Of a DNA stretch of 64,000 nucleotides, positions 41,569 through 53,215 are shown piece after piece. Under the pieces are notes generated by a model, which saw only the letters and a list, made by a program, of their open reading frames with translations, was not told the origin of the DNA and searched no databases. Numbering within the stretch: position 1 is the stretch's first letter; the number at the start of each line of letters is the position of its first letter. The DNA is taken from NCBI GenBank assembly GCA_018335035.1, contig JAGXKT010000001.1:124001-188000 (forward strand). The letters run 5' to 3'. The DNA is from Phycisphaerae bacterium (GTDB lineage Bacteria > Planctomycetota > Phycisphaerae > SM23-33). The translations under genes and the position numbers were made by a program.

Positions 41569-41597
41569 GCGACAGAACGGGCCGTTTGCCCTATAAT
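41569..41597 (+). promoter_or_regulatory. Sigma-70 type promoter
   Basis: GCGACA (41569-41574) and a perfect TATAAT (41592-41597) with a 17-base spacer. It lies 37 bases before the aldolase start and gives a short leader with AGGAG at 41621-41625. Confidence 0.65.
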
Positions 41598-41633
41598 GCG
41601 GAGCCACCCAATGGCTATCGAGGAGTGCCGACG

Positions 41634-42584
41634 ATGTATCGCCCGGAAATCAAGGTCGTTGACTGTACGATTCGCGACGGCGGATTGACGAATAACTCGC
41701 ACTTCACGCTGGAGACGGTCCGTGCGGCCTACAACGCCGCGTGCCGCGCCGGCGTGGATTACGTCGAGCTGGGGTACCGCAACAGCCGGGAGATGTTCAG
41801 CCCGGACGAGTACGGCCCCTGGCGCTTCAGCGACGATTCGCAACTCACCGAGGTTACTGAGGGCATCGACCCGGGCGCCACGAAGCTGGCTGTGATGATG
41901 GACGCGCACAAGTCCACGCCGGACGACATCCTCCCCGGCGAGGATTCGCCGGTGGACCTGATCCGCGTGGCGACGTACGTCAAGGACATCGACAAGGCGA
42001 CGCACCTGGCCAAGGTCGCTCACGAACGCGGCTACGAGACGACGGTCAACATCATGGCCATCTCGTGCGAGGGCGGCCCGACCCTTGACGAGGCCCTCCA
42101 GCAGATCGAGCAGGAGACGAACGCCCTGGCTGTTTACGTCGTGGACAGCTACGGCGCCCTGTACAGCGAGGAGGTCCACTTCCTCATCGAGCGGTACAAG
42201 ATGTTCATCAAGACCAAGGAAGTCGGCGTCCACATGCACAACAGCCAGCAGCTCGCCTTCGCCAATACCATCGAGGGCATCATCAAGGGCGCCAATTACG
42301 TTGACGGGACGCTCTACGGGCTCGGACGCGGGGCCGGCAACTGCCCGACCGAACTGCTGCTGGGCTTCCTGAAAAACCCCAAGTTCGACATCGAGCCGCT
42401 GCTGGAGGTGATTGGCGAGCACATCCTGCCGCTGCAGAAGGAGATCGACTGGGGCTACCACATACCGTACATGCTCACCGGCATTCGCAACCTGCACCCC
42501 CAGGCCGCCATCGAGTGGATGAACAGCGAGCAGAAAGACAACGTGGCCGCGTTCTATCGAAAGCTCGAGACGGAATTCGAGTAA
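41634..42584 (+). CDS. DRE-TIM metallolyase (aldolase catalytic domain protein)
   Basis: A 316-aa TIM-barrel enzyme of the DRE-TIM superfamily, which includes HMG-CoA lyase, 4-hydroxy-2-oxovalerate aldolase and isopropylmalate synthase. The signature TIRDGG (residues 11-16) supplies the catalytic arginine and metal-binding aspartate, and VHMHNSQQLAFANT carries the metal-binding histidines. The closest resemblance is to short proteins labelled only aldolase catalytic domain-containing, whose substrate is unknown. ATG at 41634 has AGGAG 8 bases upstream, so the ORF start at 41586 is not used. Confidence 0.82.
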   Translation: MYRPEIKVVDCTIRDGGLTNNSHFTLETVRAAYNAACRAGVDYVELGYRNSREMFSPDEYGPWRFSDDSQLTEVTEGIDPGATKLAVMMDAHKSTPDDILPGEDSPVDLIRVATYVKDIDKATHLAKVAHERGYETTVNIMAISCEGGPTLDEALQQIEQETNALAVYVVDSYGALYSEEVHFLIERYKMFIKTKEVGVHMHNSQQLAFANTIEGIIKGANYVDGTLYGLGRGAGNCPTELLLGFLKNPKFDIEPLLEVIGEHILPLQKEIDWGYHIPYMLTGIRNLHPQAAIEWMNSEQKDNVAAFYRKLETEFE

Positions 42585-42590
42585 CGGCGG

Positions 42591-42620
42591 TAGTCGGTAG
42601 TCCGTAGTCGGTGGTCGGTC
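42591..42620 (+). repeat. Tandem GTAGTCGGTAGTCCGTAGTC repeat
   Basis: About four imperfect copies of a 7-8-base unit (GTAGTCG, GTAGTCC, GTAGTCG, GTGGTCG) directly after the stop of the aldolase gene. It differs in sequence from the GCTGATCGCTGA family but sits in the same kind of place. Confidence 0.75.
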
Positions 42621-42716
42621 ATCGGGGCGCGCTCTCTATCTCGTTGCTCCACCAATGCAGCGGCGTAACCACCCGTATTCCGCCGGCAGCGAAGCGGCCA
42701 GCCCTGCAATTCGCCA

Positions 42717-43529
42717 TCACCCCGTGCGCGTGCGGATCGCCCGCCCGGTCAGCCATGCCTCGATCAGCGCGTCGTCGGCGGTGATCCTGCCGAATACGCG
42801 ATACCGTGAGGCGTCCAGCACGGGCGACTCGCCGGCGCGCTCGCGGACCACCTCTCGCGGCGCGACGCCCTGGGAATGGACGAAGAACACGCCCTCCGGC
42901 CCGCACGTCAGCAGCCCGACGTGGTAGTCCAGGCCGACGACGTACGCGCCTTCGCCGCAGGACCGCACGGCCGCGACGAAGCGCTCCAACGGGGCGTTCG
43001 AGAACCGCCGCACGTGCGCCTCGCCGGTCAGCGAGAGGATGATCCGCTCGGCCGGCTGCTGGGCGAGCCGCACACGTTCCACACGCAGCCCCGCGTCCCG
43101 AAGCACCGTCGAGACGAAGTACCCGCAGGCGATCGCGCCCTCGCCGGGCGTTTGGCTGGTTCCGTGGAACGCCCATGGCGTGCCAAGCCAGCGCGGCGCG
43201 ATGTCACGCGCGATTGCCCTGACAAGCGCCTGGCGAGCTTCATTGAGCACGCGCCGGCGTTCGGAACGTGTGGCGGCGGCCCGGTAGCGCCCGGCCAGGG
43301 CGTCGCGGCGAGCGCGAACGTTTGCCAATACCTGCCGATAGGGCGGTGGGGGCGCCGGCGGCGCTGGTCGCTCGTCGCGTCGAGCGGAACCGGGCATCAC
43401 CGACTCGGGCGCGGCGTCTGAATCGCACCCGACCGAAGCGGCCGACAGGATCGCGGCGAGCGCTGCTGCTGTGCGCACAGTGTGAACGAGACGTTTCGCC
43501 GATACCCGCCGTGAACCCAACAGGATCAT
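42717..43529 (-). CDS. Lipoprotein with an NlpC-like Cys/His domain
   Basis: A 270-aa protein. A signal peptide ends in SAASVGC, with Cys35 as the likely lipid site. The mature part has a proline-rich linker, a basic helical region and a C-terminal domain that resembles papain-like NlpC/P60 peptidases: Cys135 in IACGYFVSTVLRDAG, His203 in LDYHVGLLTCG and His218 in FVHSQG. These could be the catalytic residues of an envelope amidase or cysteine peptidase. This is inferred from the residue spacing and was not searched. It follows the TerB-like gene on the same strand after 20 bases, so the two are probably co-transcribed. Confidence 0.72.
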   Translation of the reverse strand: MILLGSRRVSAKRLVHTVRTAAALAAILSAASVGCDSDAAPESVMPGSARRDERPAPPAPPPPYRQVLANVRARRDALAGRYRAAATRSERRRVLNEARQALVRAIARDIAPRWLGTPWAFHGTSQTPGEGAIACGYFVSTVLRDAGLRVERVRLAQQPAERIILSLTGEAHVRRFSNAPLERFVAAVRSCGEGAYVVGLDYHVGLLTCGPEGVFFVHSQGVAPREVVRERAGESPVLDASRYRVFGRITADDALIEAWLTGRAIRTRTG

Positions 43530-43549
43530 TCTTTTTCCCGCGACTGTCG

Positions 43550-44338
43550 TCAGAACACCAGCTTGTCGTATTTCTCGTGCTCGGGGCTGCGCCACCACTT
43601 GCCGGCCGCCAGCACGCCCTGCTCATCGGCGGAGAAGTCCTCGCCGACGAGCTTCCCGAGGGCTTCTGCGGCGGCCTGGCGGAGGCGCGCGTTGCTGATT
43701 TCGTCGTCCACGTCGCCGAAGGCGGCCTGCTGGGCGAGGTAGAACACCGGGCGTGTATCGCCCAGATCGCCGAGCGTCCGGGCAATGCGGACCTTCAGCT
43801 CAATGGCATCGTCGGCGCCGTCGGGGCGGCGGTAGCTTTCGAGCATCCGCAGCAGAGGCATCACGGCCAGCTTGCCGAAGCCGGCGAGTTTGTCGAATGC
43901 CTCTTTGCGTTGCGGCTCGTCCCACTCGGTGAAGTGTGCGTAGAGGTCGCGCACGATTTCCTCCATCGCGGCGGCCTCTTCTTCAGTCGGCTCGACCTGG
44001 CGGACCAGCGTGTCGACGTCCTCACCGGAAAGCCCCACGCGCTTGGCTAGGCGATGGAGAATGTCGCGCTCCAGCTCGTCGATCCGCCCGTCGGACGAGG
44101 CCGCCTCGACGAGAAGCCGGCCGGTCTGCTCCGCCGCCTCGCGGTCCTGGGGCACCGAGACATGATTGCGATCCCGCTTGACATCATCGACGAGCTTGGT
44201 GAATTGCTTCGCGTCCACGCCAAGCTTGCTGCGCAGCCGCTCGATGTAACGCTTTTCCTCTTCGCTGAGTTGCCCGTCGGCCAAGGCCAGGACCATCACG
44301 TTCTTGAGGTTCTCGTGGGCGCGGTCGACATCGGTCAT
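43550..44338 (-). CDS. TerB-like and HEAT-repeat protein
   Basis: A 262-aa cytoplasmic protein. Residues 1-130 contain two TerB-like helical segments with acidic metal-binding spots (LADGQLSEEEKRYIERL and ASSDGRIDELERDILHRLA). The second half is HEAT-like (AGFGKLAVMPLLRML, RLRQAAAEALGKLVGED), suggesting a protein-interaction scaffold. The role is unknown; TerB proteins are often linked to stress. AGGAG lies about 8 bases before the ATG, with a TAGAAT -10 candidate at 44373-44368 on the minus strand. Confidence 0.78.
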   Translation of the reverse strand: MTDVDRAHENLKNVMVLALADGQLSEEEKRYIERLRSKLGVDAKQFTKLVDDVKRDRNHVSVPQDREAAEQTGRLLVEAASSDGRIDELERDILHRLAKRVGLSGEDVDTLVRQVEPTEEEAAAMEEIVRDLYAHFTEWDEPQRKEAFDKLAGFGKLAVMPLLRMLESYRRPDGADDAIELKVRIARTLGDLGDTRPVFYLAQQAAFGDVDDEISNARLRQAAAEALGKLVGEDFSADEQGVLAAGKWWRSPEHEKYDKLVF

Positions 44339-44441
44339 GGCATTGTCTCCTCTGTGGCGACGGGCGCATTCTAACGCCGCAGCTCGTGTGAGGAAAGGTG
44401 CGACGGATTGTTTGCCGCGTATCGGTAGCGCCTGCGCGCAA

Positions 44442-44473
44442 GAAAGCCGAGGGATCGTAATCCCTCGGCTTTC
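44442..44473 (-). terminator. Intrinsic terminator of ppdK
   Basis: Perfect 14-bp stem, GAAAGCCGAGGGAT (44442-44455) and ATCCCTCGGCTTTC (44460-44473), around a CGTA loop. Read on the minus strand the stem ends CGGCTTTCTT. It is 52 bases after the ppdK stop. Confidence 0.85.
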
Positions 44474-44525
44474 GGGTTCTCATGCCTGCGGCGTGCGTGG
44501 CCGCGGGTAGTCGACTGACGACAGA

Positions 44526-47312
<2,787 letters not shown>

Positions 47313-47444
47313 CGGGAACTCTCCGTTACTGGGTCCTGGAACCGGGGACAAAGCGGGCCGAGTATCCTAGGAACGCGCGGCGAATGTGTCAAAGCAATTC
47401 GCTGCCCAACGGGCGGATGGCTTGCGACGTTCGCGACGCCGTGG

Positions 47445-47472
47445 TTGCCCGTTGGCGTGCGGCGTGTATCCT
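47445..47472 (+). promoter_or_regulatory. Promoter, leaderless type
   Basis: TTGCCC (47445-47450) and TATCCT (47467-47472) with a 16-base spacer. The DUF58 gene ATG starts 6 bases after the -10 box, and no ribosome-binding site is present. Confidence 0.5.
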
Positions 47473-47478
47473 GTAGGC

Positions 47479-48405
47479 ATGGCCAAGCGGCGATACGAGT
47501 TTGCCGACGAGGCGTTTCTGGCGCGGCTCGAGCGGCTCCACCTGATCGCCAAGCGGCTGGCGTCGCGACAGACGGCCGGCGCGCGGCGGTCGGGCGGCAT
47601 CGGCGACGGACTGGAGTTCGCCGACCATCGCGCCTACAGTCCGGGTGACGACATCCGTTTCATCGATTGGCCGTACTACGCGCGCATGGACAAGCTGCTG
47701 CTGCGCCTGTTCCACCCCCACAGCGACCGCGACGTGGTGATCTTGCTGGATACGTCCGGTTCGATGGCCCCGACGCTTCCGGGCACATCGCGCCGTGCCG
47801 GTGAAAAGTTCAACGCAGCGCGGCGCATCGTGGCGGCCCTGGCGTATGTGGCGATGGGCGCGCTGGACCGCGTGGTCTGCCAGCCGTTCGGCGAGACGCT
47901 CGGTGTGGCAATGCACTCCGGGCGCAACCGACGTCAGGTGTTGGCGGTTTTGGACTTTCTGGCCGGACTGGAGCCCGGGGGGGGCACGGCGCTGTCGGCG
48001 TGCGTGCGTCGGATGGTCCGGGCGCGGTCGGCACGAGCGGCGGCGGCCATTGTGGTGATTGTCAGCGACCTCGTGGACGCCGGCGACGCGCTGGACGATG
48101 CGCTGGGCTGCCTGACGGCCGGCGGTCATGACGTGGCCGTGCTGCAGGTGTACGGGCGCGCGGACGCCGATCCTCCGGCCGAGGGCGCCATCGCCGTCTA
48201 CGATGCCGAAACGCAGAGCCGACTGGACGTGCACGTGACCGATGCGCTGCGACGAAGCTACCGGCGGCGGTTCGAGGCGTTCCGCGCCGGCTGCGAGCGG
48301 CTGTGCCGCGCACGCGGCGCGAGCTACGCTGCGGCGCCGAGCGATCTGCCCATGGAGCGCTTCGTGCTGCACACGCTGCGGCGGGCGGGCGTGCTGGCGG
48401 GGTAG
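47479..48405 (+). CDS. DUF58 / von Willebrand factor A-like protein
   Basis: A 308-aa protein of the DUF58 family, which usually works with a MoxR AAA ATPase in folding or inserting metals into target proteins. The DUF58 signature (GDDIRFIDWPYYARMDKLLL) is followed by a VWA-type metal-ion-dependent adhesion site (LLDTSGSMAP). The start at 47479 has a leaderless-type promoter in front. No MoxR-like ATPase gene is adjacent, although a large VWA membrane protein is encoded at 60744. Confidence 0.85.
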   Translation: MAKRRYEFADEAFLARLERLHLIAKRLASRQTAGARRSGGIGDGLEFADHRAYSPGDDIRFIDWPYYARMDKLLLRLFHPHSDRDVVILLDTSGSMAPTLPGTSRRAGEKFNAARRIVAALAYVAMGALDRVVCQPFGETLGVAMHSGRNRRQVLAVLDFLAGLEPGGGTALSACVRRMVRARSARAAAAIVVIVSDLVDAGDALDDALGCLTAGGHDVAVLQVYGRADADPPAEGAIAVYDAETQSRLDVHVTDALRRSYRRRFEAFRAGCERLCRARGASYAAAPSDLPMERFVLHTLRRAGVLAG

Positions 48406-48463
48406 GCAGTGGGAACTTTGCCGCAGGCCGACACGTAGCGACCAGTAGGTACCACCGGACGTG

Positions 48464-48469
48464 TATAAT
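48464..48469 (+). promoter_or_regulatory. -10 box upstream of the HtrA gene
   Basis: A perfect TATAAT, 67 bases before the HtrA ATG. No good -35 is seen at the expected distance, which could mean activator dependence. Confidence 0.4.
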
Positions 48470-48536
48470 ACGCGCAGGACCGGGCGGAGCGATCCGCCGG
48501 CGCCGAAGACAATACCCCGACCGAAAGGATGCAAGC

Positions 48537-50084
48537 ATGACGAGTCGAGTGAAGCAGTGGATGCCGCTGACGGTCATCGTCGCGGTCGCGCTGGCGGCCG
48601 CGGCTACGATGCCGTGGTGGATTGGGCGGATATCGTGCGTGGCCGCCGAGGACGACAGCGAGGACAGCGAGGCGGTCGTCGAGGCCCGCGCTGCCCGAGC
48701 GCGGCTGGCCGAGTTGAGCAAGCACGACCGGCTCTCGGAGTTATTCGCCACCGTCGCTACGGCGGTCAAGCCGGCCGTGGTCGAAATCCGTGTCAGCAAG
48801 AAGGTCAAGGTCGGCCCGCCGAGCCAGTTGCCCGACGGCATGAAGGAGTTCTACGAGCGGTTTTTCCGCGATCTGCCGCCGGAGTTGCAGCGGCGTTTCG
48901 ACGGGCCTGAACAGCGCTTCTTCGAGCAACACGGACTGGGCAGCGGGGTGATCGTCGAGGCCGAGGAGGGCTACGTGTTGACGAACCATCACGTGGTGCG
49001 CGGCGCCAGCGAGGTGGAGATCGTCCTGGCCGACAAACGCACGTTCGAGGCCGAGTGGATTCGCAACGATCCCAAGAGCGATTTGGCCGTGGTCAAGATC
49101 GACGCCGAAAATCTAGTCGAGGCGCCGCTGGGCGACAGCGACGAGACCCGCATCGGCGAGTGGGTTCTGGCCATCGGCGCCCCGCGCGGGCTTCCGCAGA
49201 CGGTCACGGCGGGGATTATCTCGGCCAAAGGGCGCCGCACCGGCGATACGGAGATGTACCAGAACTATCTCCAGACCGACGCGGCGATCAACCGGGGCAA
49301 CTCGGGCGGGCCGCTGGTCAACATGCGCGGCGAGGTCGTCGGCGTCAACAACGCCATCGTCACCTACAGCGGCGGCAACGAAGGCATCGGCTTCGCGATT
49401 CCGTCGAACATGGCCGAGAACATCATGACCCAATTGATCGAGAGCGGCGAGGTCACCCGCGGTTACCTCGGTGTGCGGATACAGAACGTCGACGAGAAGC
49501 TCGCCAAGAGCTTCGAGCTGCCCCACACACGCGGGGCGCTGGTCGCGCAGGTCGCCGAGGGGAGCCCCGCCGCCGACGCCGGGCTCAAGGAGGGCGATTT
49601 CATCACGGCCATCGAGGACGATGAGGTCGCCGACGTCAACGAGCTGCGCAACGCCGTGGCGCGTCTTCGCCCGGACAAGAAGGCGGATTTCACCGTCTAT
49701 CGTCAGGGCAAGAAGCGCACCATTCCCGTGAAGATCGGCAAGCAGCCGGACGACATGGCTGCGGCGTTCGGTGAGCCGGCTGAGCCGTCGACGGCGGCGG
49801 CGGAGAGCTACGGCATCGAGGTAGCCAGCGTGACCGAGGACATGCTCGAGCGATTCGGATATGACAAGCCGATCGAGGGTGTCGTCATTACGGAGGTGCG
49901 CGGCGGCACGGACGCGGCGGATCAAGGGCTGCGTCCGGGCATGGTCATCACGCACGTCAACGGCAAGGCAATCACGTCGCCGGGACAGTTCCAAAGCGCC
50001 CTGGATGACGACGGTATTCGCCTGCGCGTCACGGGGCCGCGCGGCGCGACCCGGTTCGTGTTCATCACACCGGAAGACGACTAG
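48537..50084 (+). CDS. HtrA/DegP-like serine protease with two PDZ domains
   Basis: A periplasmic protein-quality protease (515 aa). An N-terminal hydrophobic segment (LTVIVAVALAAAATMPWWIG) serves as signal anchor. The trypsin-like domain has His in VLTNHHVVRGA, Asp in KSDLAVVKI and Ser in NRGNSGGPLV. Two PDZ domains follow (GYLGVRIQNVDE... and the last 90 residues with DQGLRPGMVITHVNG). AAAGGA lies 7 bases before the start. The gene is first in a run with Hsp20 and Lon, although a terminator follows it, so each may be regulated separately. Confidence 0.93.
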   Translation: MTSRVKQWMPLTVIVAVALAAAATMPWWIGRISCVAAEDDSEDSEAVVEARAARARLAELSKHDRLSELFATVATAVKPAVVEIRVSKKVKVGPPSQLPDGMKEFYERFFRDLPPELQRRFDGPEQRFFEQHGLGSGVIVEAEEGYVLTNHHVVRGASEVEIVLADKRTFEAEWIRNDPKSDLAVVKIDAENLVEAPLGDSDETRIGEWVLAIGAPRGLPQTVTAGIISAKGRRTGDTEMYQNYLQTDAAINRGNSGGPLVNMRGEVVGVNNAIVTYSGGNEGIGFAIPSNMAENIMTQLIESGEVTRGYLGVRIQNVDEKLAKSFELPHTRGALVAQVAEGSPAADAGLKEGDFITAIEDDEVADVNELRNAVARLRPDKKADFTVYRQGKKRTIPVKIGKQPDDMAAAFGEPAEPSTAAAESYGIEVASVTEDMLERFGYDKPIEGVVITEVRGGTDAADQGLRPGMVITHVNGKAITSPGQFQSALDDDGIRLRVTGPRGATRFVFITPEDD

Positions 50085-50096
50085 GCAGGATGAGGG

Positions 50097-50128
50097 GCGG
50101 CGCGGCGTCCGCGCGGGCGCCGCGCCGC
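50097..50128 (+). terminator. Intrinsic terminator after the HtrA gene
   Basis: Perfect 11-bp GC-rich stem, GCGGCGCGGCG (50097-50107) and CGCCGCGCCGC (50118-50128), with a 10-base loop, followed by GGTATTTTA. Confidence 0.75.
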
Positions 50129-50216
50129 GGTATTTTACCTTAACCGGATCGTCACGGAGTGATATCGTGTCGGTGGCGCATGAGTCACGCAGGTCTGAGG
50201 TGAAAGGGTCAGGGTT

Positions 50217-50669
50217 ATGGCACACGTCATTGAACTCGCAGACCGTCGCGAGCCGAAACGCCTCGATGAGCACTTCGCCCGATGGGCCGATCAGATCATC
50301 GGGCCGCCTTATCGAAAGTATCGCGGCCGCCGGGGCTGGAGCCCGCCGGCCAACTTCTGCGAGTACGCAGATCACTACTGTCTGATCGTGGAATTGGCGG
50401 GCATGTCGGCCGAGCGCATCGACCTGCGCGTCGAGCCGCCCCATGCGAGGCGACAGCGGATGCGCACGGCCGGCACGCTGCTGGTCAGCGGCGAGCGTCC
50501 CGCGCCGCAGGCGCCGGAGTCGCCACAGGCCCGATACCTGCACCTGATGGAAATCGACCACGGCCCGTTTAGCAAGAGCTTCGAGCTGCCCCCCGACGCC
50601 GATGTCGACAGCATCGAGGCCGTCTACCGCACCGGCTACCTCTGCGTGCGGATCGCCAAGAAGCGATAG
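50217..50669 (+). CDS. Hsp20 / alpha-crystallin family small heat-shock protein
   Basis: A 150-aa ATP-independent chaperone that holds unfolded proteins. The alpha-crystallin core (FCEYADHYCLIVELAGMSAE, then KSFELPPDADVDSIEAVYRT) is intact, but the N-terminal arm is short and basic (YRKYRGRRGW). A proline-rich insertion lies between strands (RPAPQAPESPQ). The terminal IAKK replaces the more usual I-x-I tail motif. Only a weak AAAGGG site is seen upstream. It stands between HtrA and Lon on the same strand, consistent with a stress-response cluster. Confidence 0.85.
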   Translation: MAHVIELADRREPKRLDEHFARWADQIIGPPYRKYRGRRGWSPPANFCEYADHYCLIVELAGMSAERIDLRVEPPHARRQRMRTAGTLLVSGERPAPQAPESPQARYLHLMEIDHGPFSKSFELPPDADVDSIEAVYRTGYLCVRIAKKR

Positions 50670-50701
50670 CCGCTTCGCGTCGCCTGACCGGAGAAACGCC
50701 C

Positions 50702-53167
50702 GTGGCCGACAAGAAGCCGACAAAACCCAACATCATCGGAGAACACGACGACGGCACGCCCGTCGGCGCGTCCCCATCAGGCCCGACCGTGCAGCACCAC
50801 ACGCCGTCGGCGCGCAGCGATGAGGTGCCGCGGGAACTGGCCGTGCTGCCCGTACGCGATACGGTGCTTTTTCCCGGATCGGTGATTCCGCTGTCGATTG
50901 AGCGCGACCGCTCGCGACGCTTGCTCAGCGACGTGTTGCCCAAGCAGAAGGTCATTGCCGTCGTCTGCCAGAAGGATGCCGACGTTGAGGAGCCCGGAGC
51001 GGATGATTGTTATCAGGTCGCCACGGCTGTGACCGTTCTCAAGCTGCTGCGCCTCGAGGACGACCGCCGGGGCGCGATCGTGCACGGCCTATCGCGGGTT
51101 CGCATCGACCGATGGATCGCCGAGCAGCCGCATCTGCAGGCGGAGGTCACGCCGCTGACCTCCGAGGCCGCCGAAGACAAGCGGACCGAGGCCCTGGAGC
51201 AGACGGCCCGGCGGCTGGCGCGCCGTGCGCTGGACCTGATGCCCAACGTGCCCGACGAGGCGGGCGTCGTGCTAGACAACATCGAAGGGGCCTCGGCGCT
51301 GGCGGACTTCCTGGCGGCGAACCTGCCGATCGAGGCGGCAGACAAGCAGAAGCTCCTCGAGACCATTGGCGTCAACACGCGGCTTCGCAGCGTGGTCGAG
51401 GAACTCCAGCGCCAACTCGAGGTGCTGGAGCTGTCGAACAAGATTCAAGCTCAGGTCAAAGAGCGGATCGACCAGTCGCAGCGCGAGTATTACCTCCAGG
51501 AGCAACTCAAGGCGATACAGGAGGAGCTGGGTCAGACAGACGAGAAGACGGCCGAAATGGAGGAATTGCGCCAGCGGCTAAACGAAGCGGGCCTGCCGGA
51601 CGGTCCGCGCGCCACGGCCGATCGCGAGTTGAAACGCCTGGGCGACATCCCCACCGCCTCGCCCGAGCACAACATGATCCGAACGTACCTCGAGTGGCTT
51701 GCCGATCTGCCGTGGAACAACGCCACGGCCGACAAGCTGGACATCGCCCGGGCGCGGAAGGTACTCAACGAAGACCACCACGATTTGAACAAGGTCAAGC
51801 GGCGGATTCTGGAGTACCTGTCCGTGCGCAAGCTCGCGCCGCACTCCCGCGGGCCGATCCTGTGTTTCGTGGGGCCGCCGGGCGTGGGCAAGACGTCGCT
51901 GGGCCAGTCGATCGCGCGAGCATTGGGGCGGAATTTCATCCGAATGTCGCTCGGGGGCATGCGCGACGAGGCCGAACTGCGTGGGCACCGCCGGACGTAC
52001 ATCGGCGCCATGCCCGGGCGCATCGTTCAGGAGGTCCACAAGGCCGGCACGAACAACCCGGTATTCATGCTGGACGAACTGGACAAGGTCGGCAAGGACT
52101 TCCGCGGCGATCCGGCCTCGGCATTGCTGGAGGTGCTCGATCCGGCCCAGAACGACACGTTTCAGGACCACTACTTGAACGTCCCGTTCGATCTGTCGAA
52201 CGTGATGTTCATCGGCACGGCCAACGTGATGACGACGGTGCCGCCGGCACTGCGCGACCGGATCGAGGTGATCGAGTTGCCCGGCTACACGGAGCAGGAC
52301 AAGCTCCGCATCGCCACCGGCTACCTGGTGCCGCGCCAGCTCGACGAGAACGGGCTGACCGCCTCCCAGGCCAAGTGGAAGGACGCGGCCGTTCAGTACG
52401 TCATCGCCCGCTATACACGAGAGGCGGGTGTTCGCGAGCTGGAACGCCAGATCGGGACGGTCTGCCGGGGCATCGCCGCGATGATCGCCGAGGGCAAGGC
52501 CAAGACGCGCACCGTAAACAGGAAGCTTGTCCGCGAACTGCTCGGTCCGGAGAAATACGAGTCGGACGTCGCCTTGCGCACCTCGACACCCGGCGTGGCG
52601 ACGGGCCTGGCCTACACGCCGACCGGTGGCGAGATCATTTTCATCGAGGCGGCGATGTACCCGGGCAAGGGCGAACTGACGCTGACCGGACAGATCGGCG
52701 ACGTCATGCGCGAAAGTGTCCAGGCGGCGTTTTCGCTCGTTCGCAGCCGGGCCGATGCGCTTGGCATTGATGCGGCCGGGCTTGGTAAGAAGGACGTTCA
52801 TGTGCACGTTCCGGCCGGGGCGGTTTCCAAGGACGGGCCATCGGCCGGTGTGGCCATGGTCACGGCGCTGACGAGCTTGCTGACGGGAAAGTCGGTTCGC
52901 CCGGAGGTGGCGATGACCGGCGAAATCACGCTACGGGGGCTTGTGTTGCCCGTGGGCGGCATCAAGGAAAAGGCGCTTGCCGCCAGGCGCGCAGGCATTT
53001 GTAGCGTTGTCCTGCCTGATCGAAACCGCAAGGACCTGGAAGACATCCCCCCCCAGGCCAGACGTGAGTTGCGGTTCAAATTCGTTCGCAAGATCGATGA
53101 TGTCCTCGAGGTTGCGCTGGACGGATCGGCGGGCCGCGGCTCCCGACGCCGATCACAAGGCACATAG
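50702..53167 (+). CDS. lon: ATP-dependent Lon protease
   Basis: Degrades misfolded and regulatory proteins using ATP. The 821-aa protein has the N-terminal LAN domain (ELAVLPVRDTVLFPGSVIPL), coiled-coil region, AAA ATPase with Walker A (GPPGVGKTSLGQ) and Walker B (MLDELDKV) motifs, and the serine-lysine protease domain: Ser714 in KDGPSAGVAM and Lys757 in GGIKEKALAARRAGI, spaced by the expected 43 residues. GTG is the start, with GGAGAA 5 bases upstream. It is 32 bases after the Hsp20 gene, so the two are probably co-transcribed. Confidence 0.97.
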   Translation: MADKKPTKPNIIGEHDDGTPVGASPSGPTVQHHTPSARSDEVPRELAVLPVRDTVLFPGSVIPLSIERDRSRRLLSDVLPKQKVIAVVCQKDADVEEPGADDCYQVATAVTVLKLLRLEDDRRGAIVHGLSRVRIDRWIAEQPHLQAEVTPLTSEAAEDKRTEALEQTARRLARRALDLMPNVPDEAGVVLDNIEGASALADFLAANLPIEAADKQKLLETIGVNTRLRSVVEELQRQLEVLELSNKIQAQVKERIDQSQREYYLQEQLKAIQEELGQTDEKTAEMEELRQRLNEAGLPDGPRATADRELKRLGDIPTASPEHNMIRTYLEWLADLPWNNATADKLDIARARKVLNEDHHDLNKVKRRILEYLSVRKLAPHSRGPILCFVGPPGVGKTSLGQSIARALGRNFIRMSLGGMRDEAELRGHRRTYIGAMPGRIVQEVHKAGTNNPVFMLDELDKVGKDFRGDPASALLEVLDPAQNDTFQDHYLNVPFDLSNVMFIGTANVMTTVPPALRDRIEVIELPGYTEQDKLRIATGYLVPRQLDENGLTASQAKWKDAAVQYVIARYTREAGVRELERQIGTVCRGIAAMIAEGKAKTRTVNRKLVRELLGPEKYESDVALRTSTPGVATGLAYTPTGGEIIFIEAAMYPGKGELTLTGQIGDVMRESVQAAFSLVRSRADALGIDAAGLGKKDVHVHVPAGAVSKDGPSAGVAMVTALTSLLTGKSVRPEVAMTGEITLRGLVLPVGGIKEKALAARRAGICSVVLPDRNRKDLEDIPPQARRELRFKFVRKIDDVLEVALDGSAGRGSRRRSQGT

Positions 53168-53215
53168 GCGCTGCCGAGAGGCGATTCAGCGGCCGACCAT
53201 GCCGGCAAATTCGAT

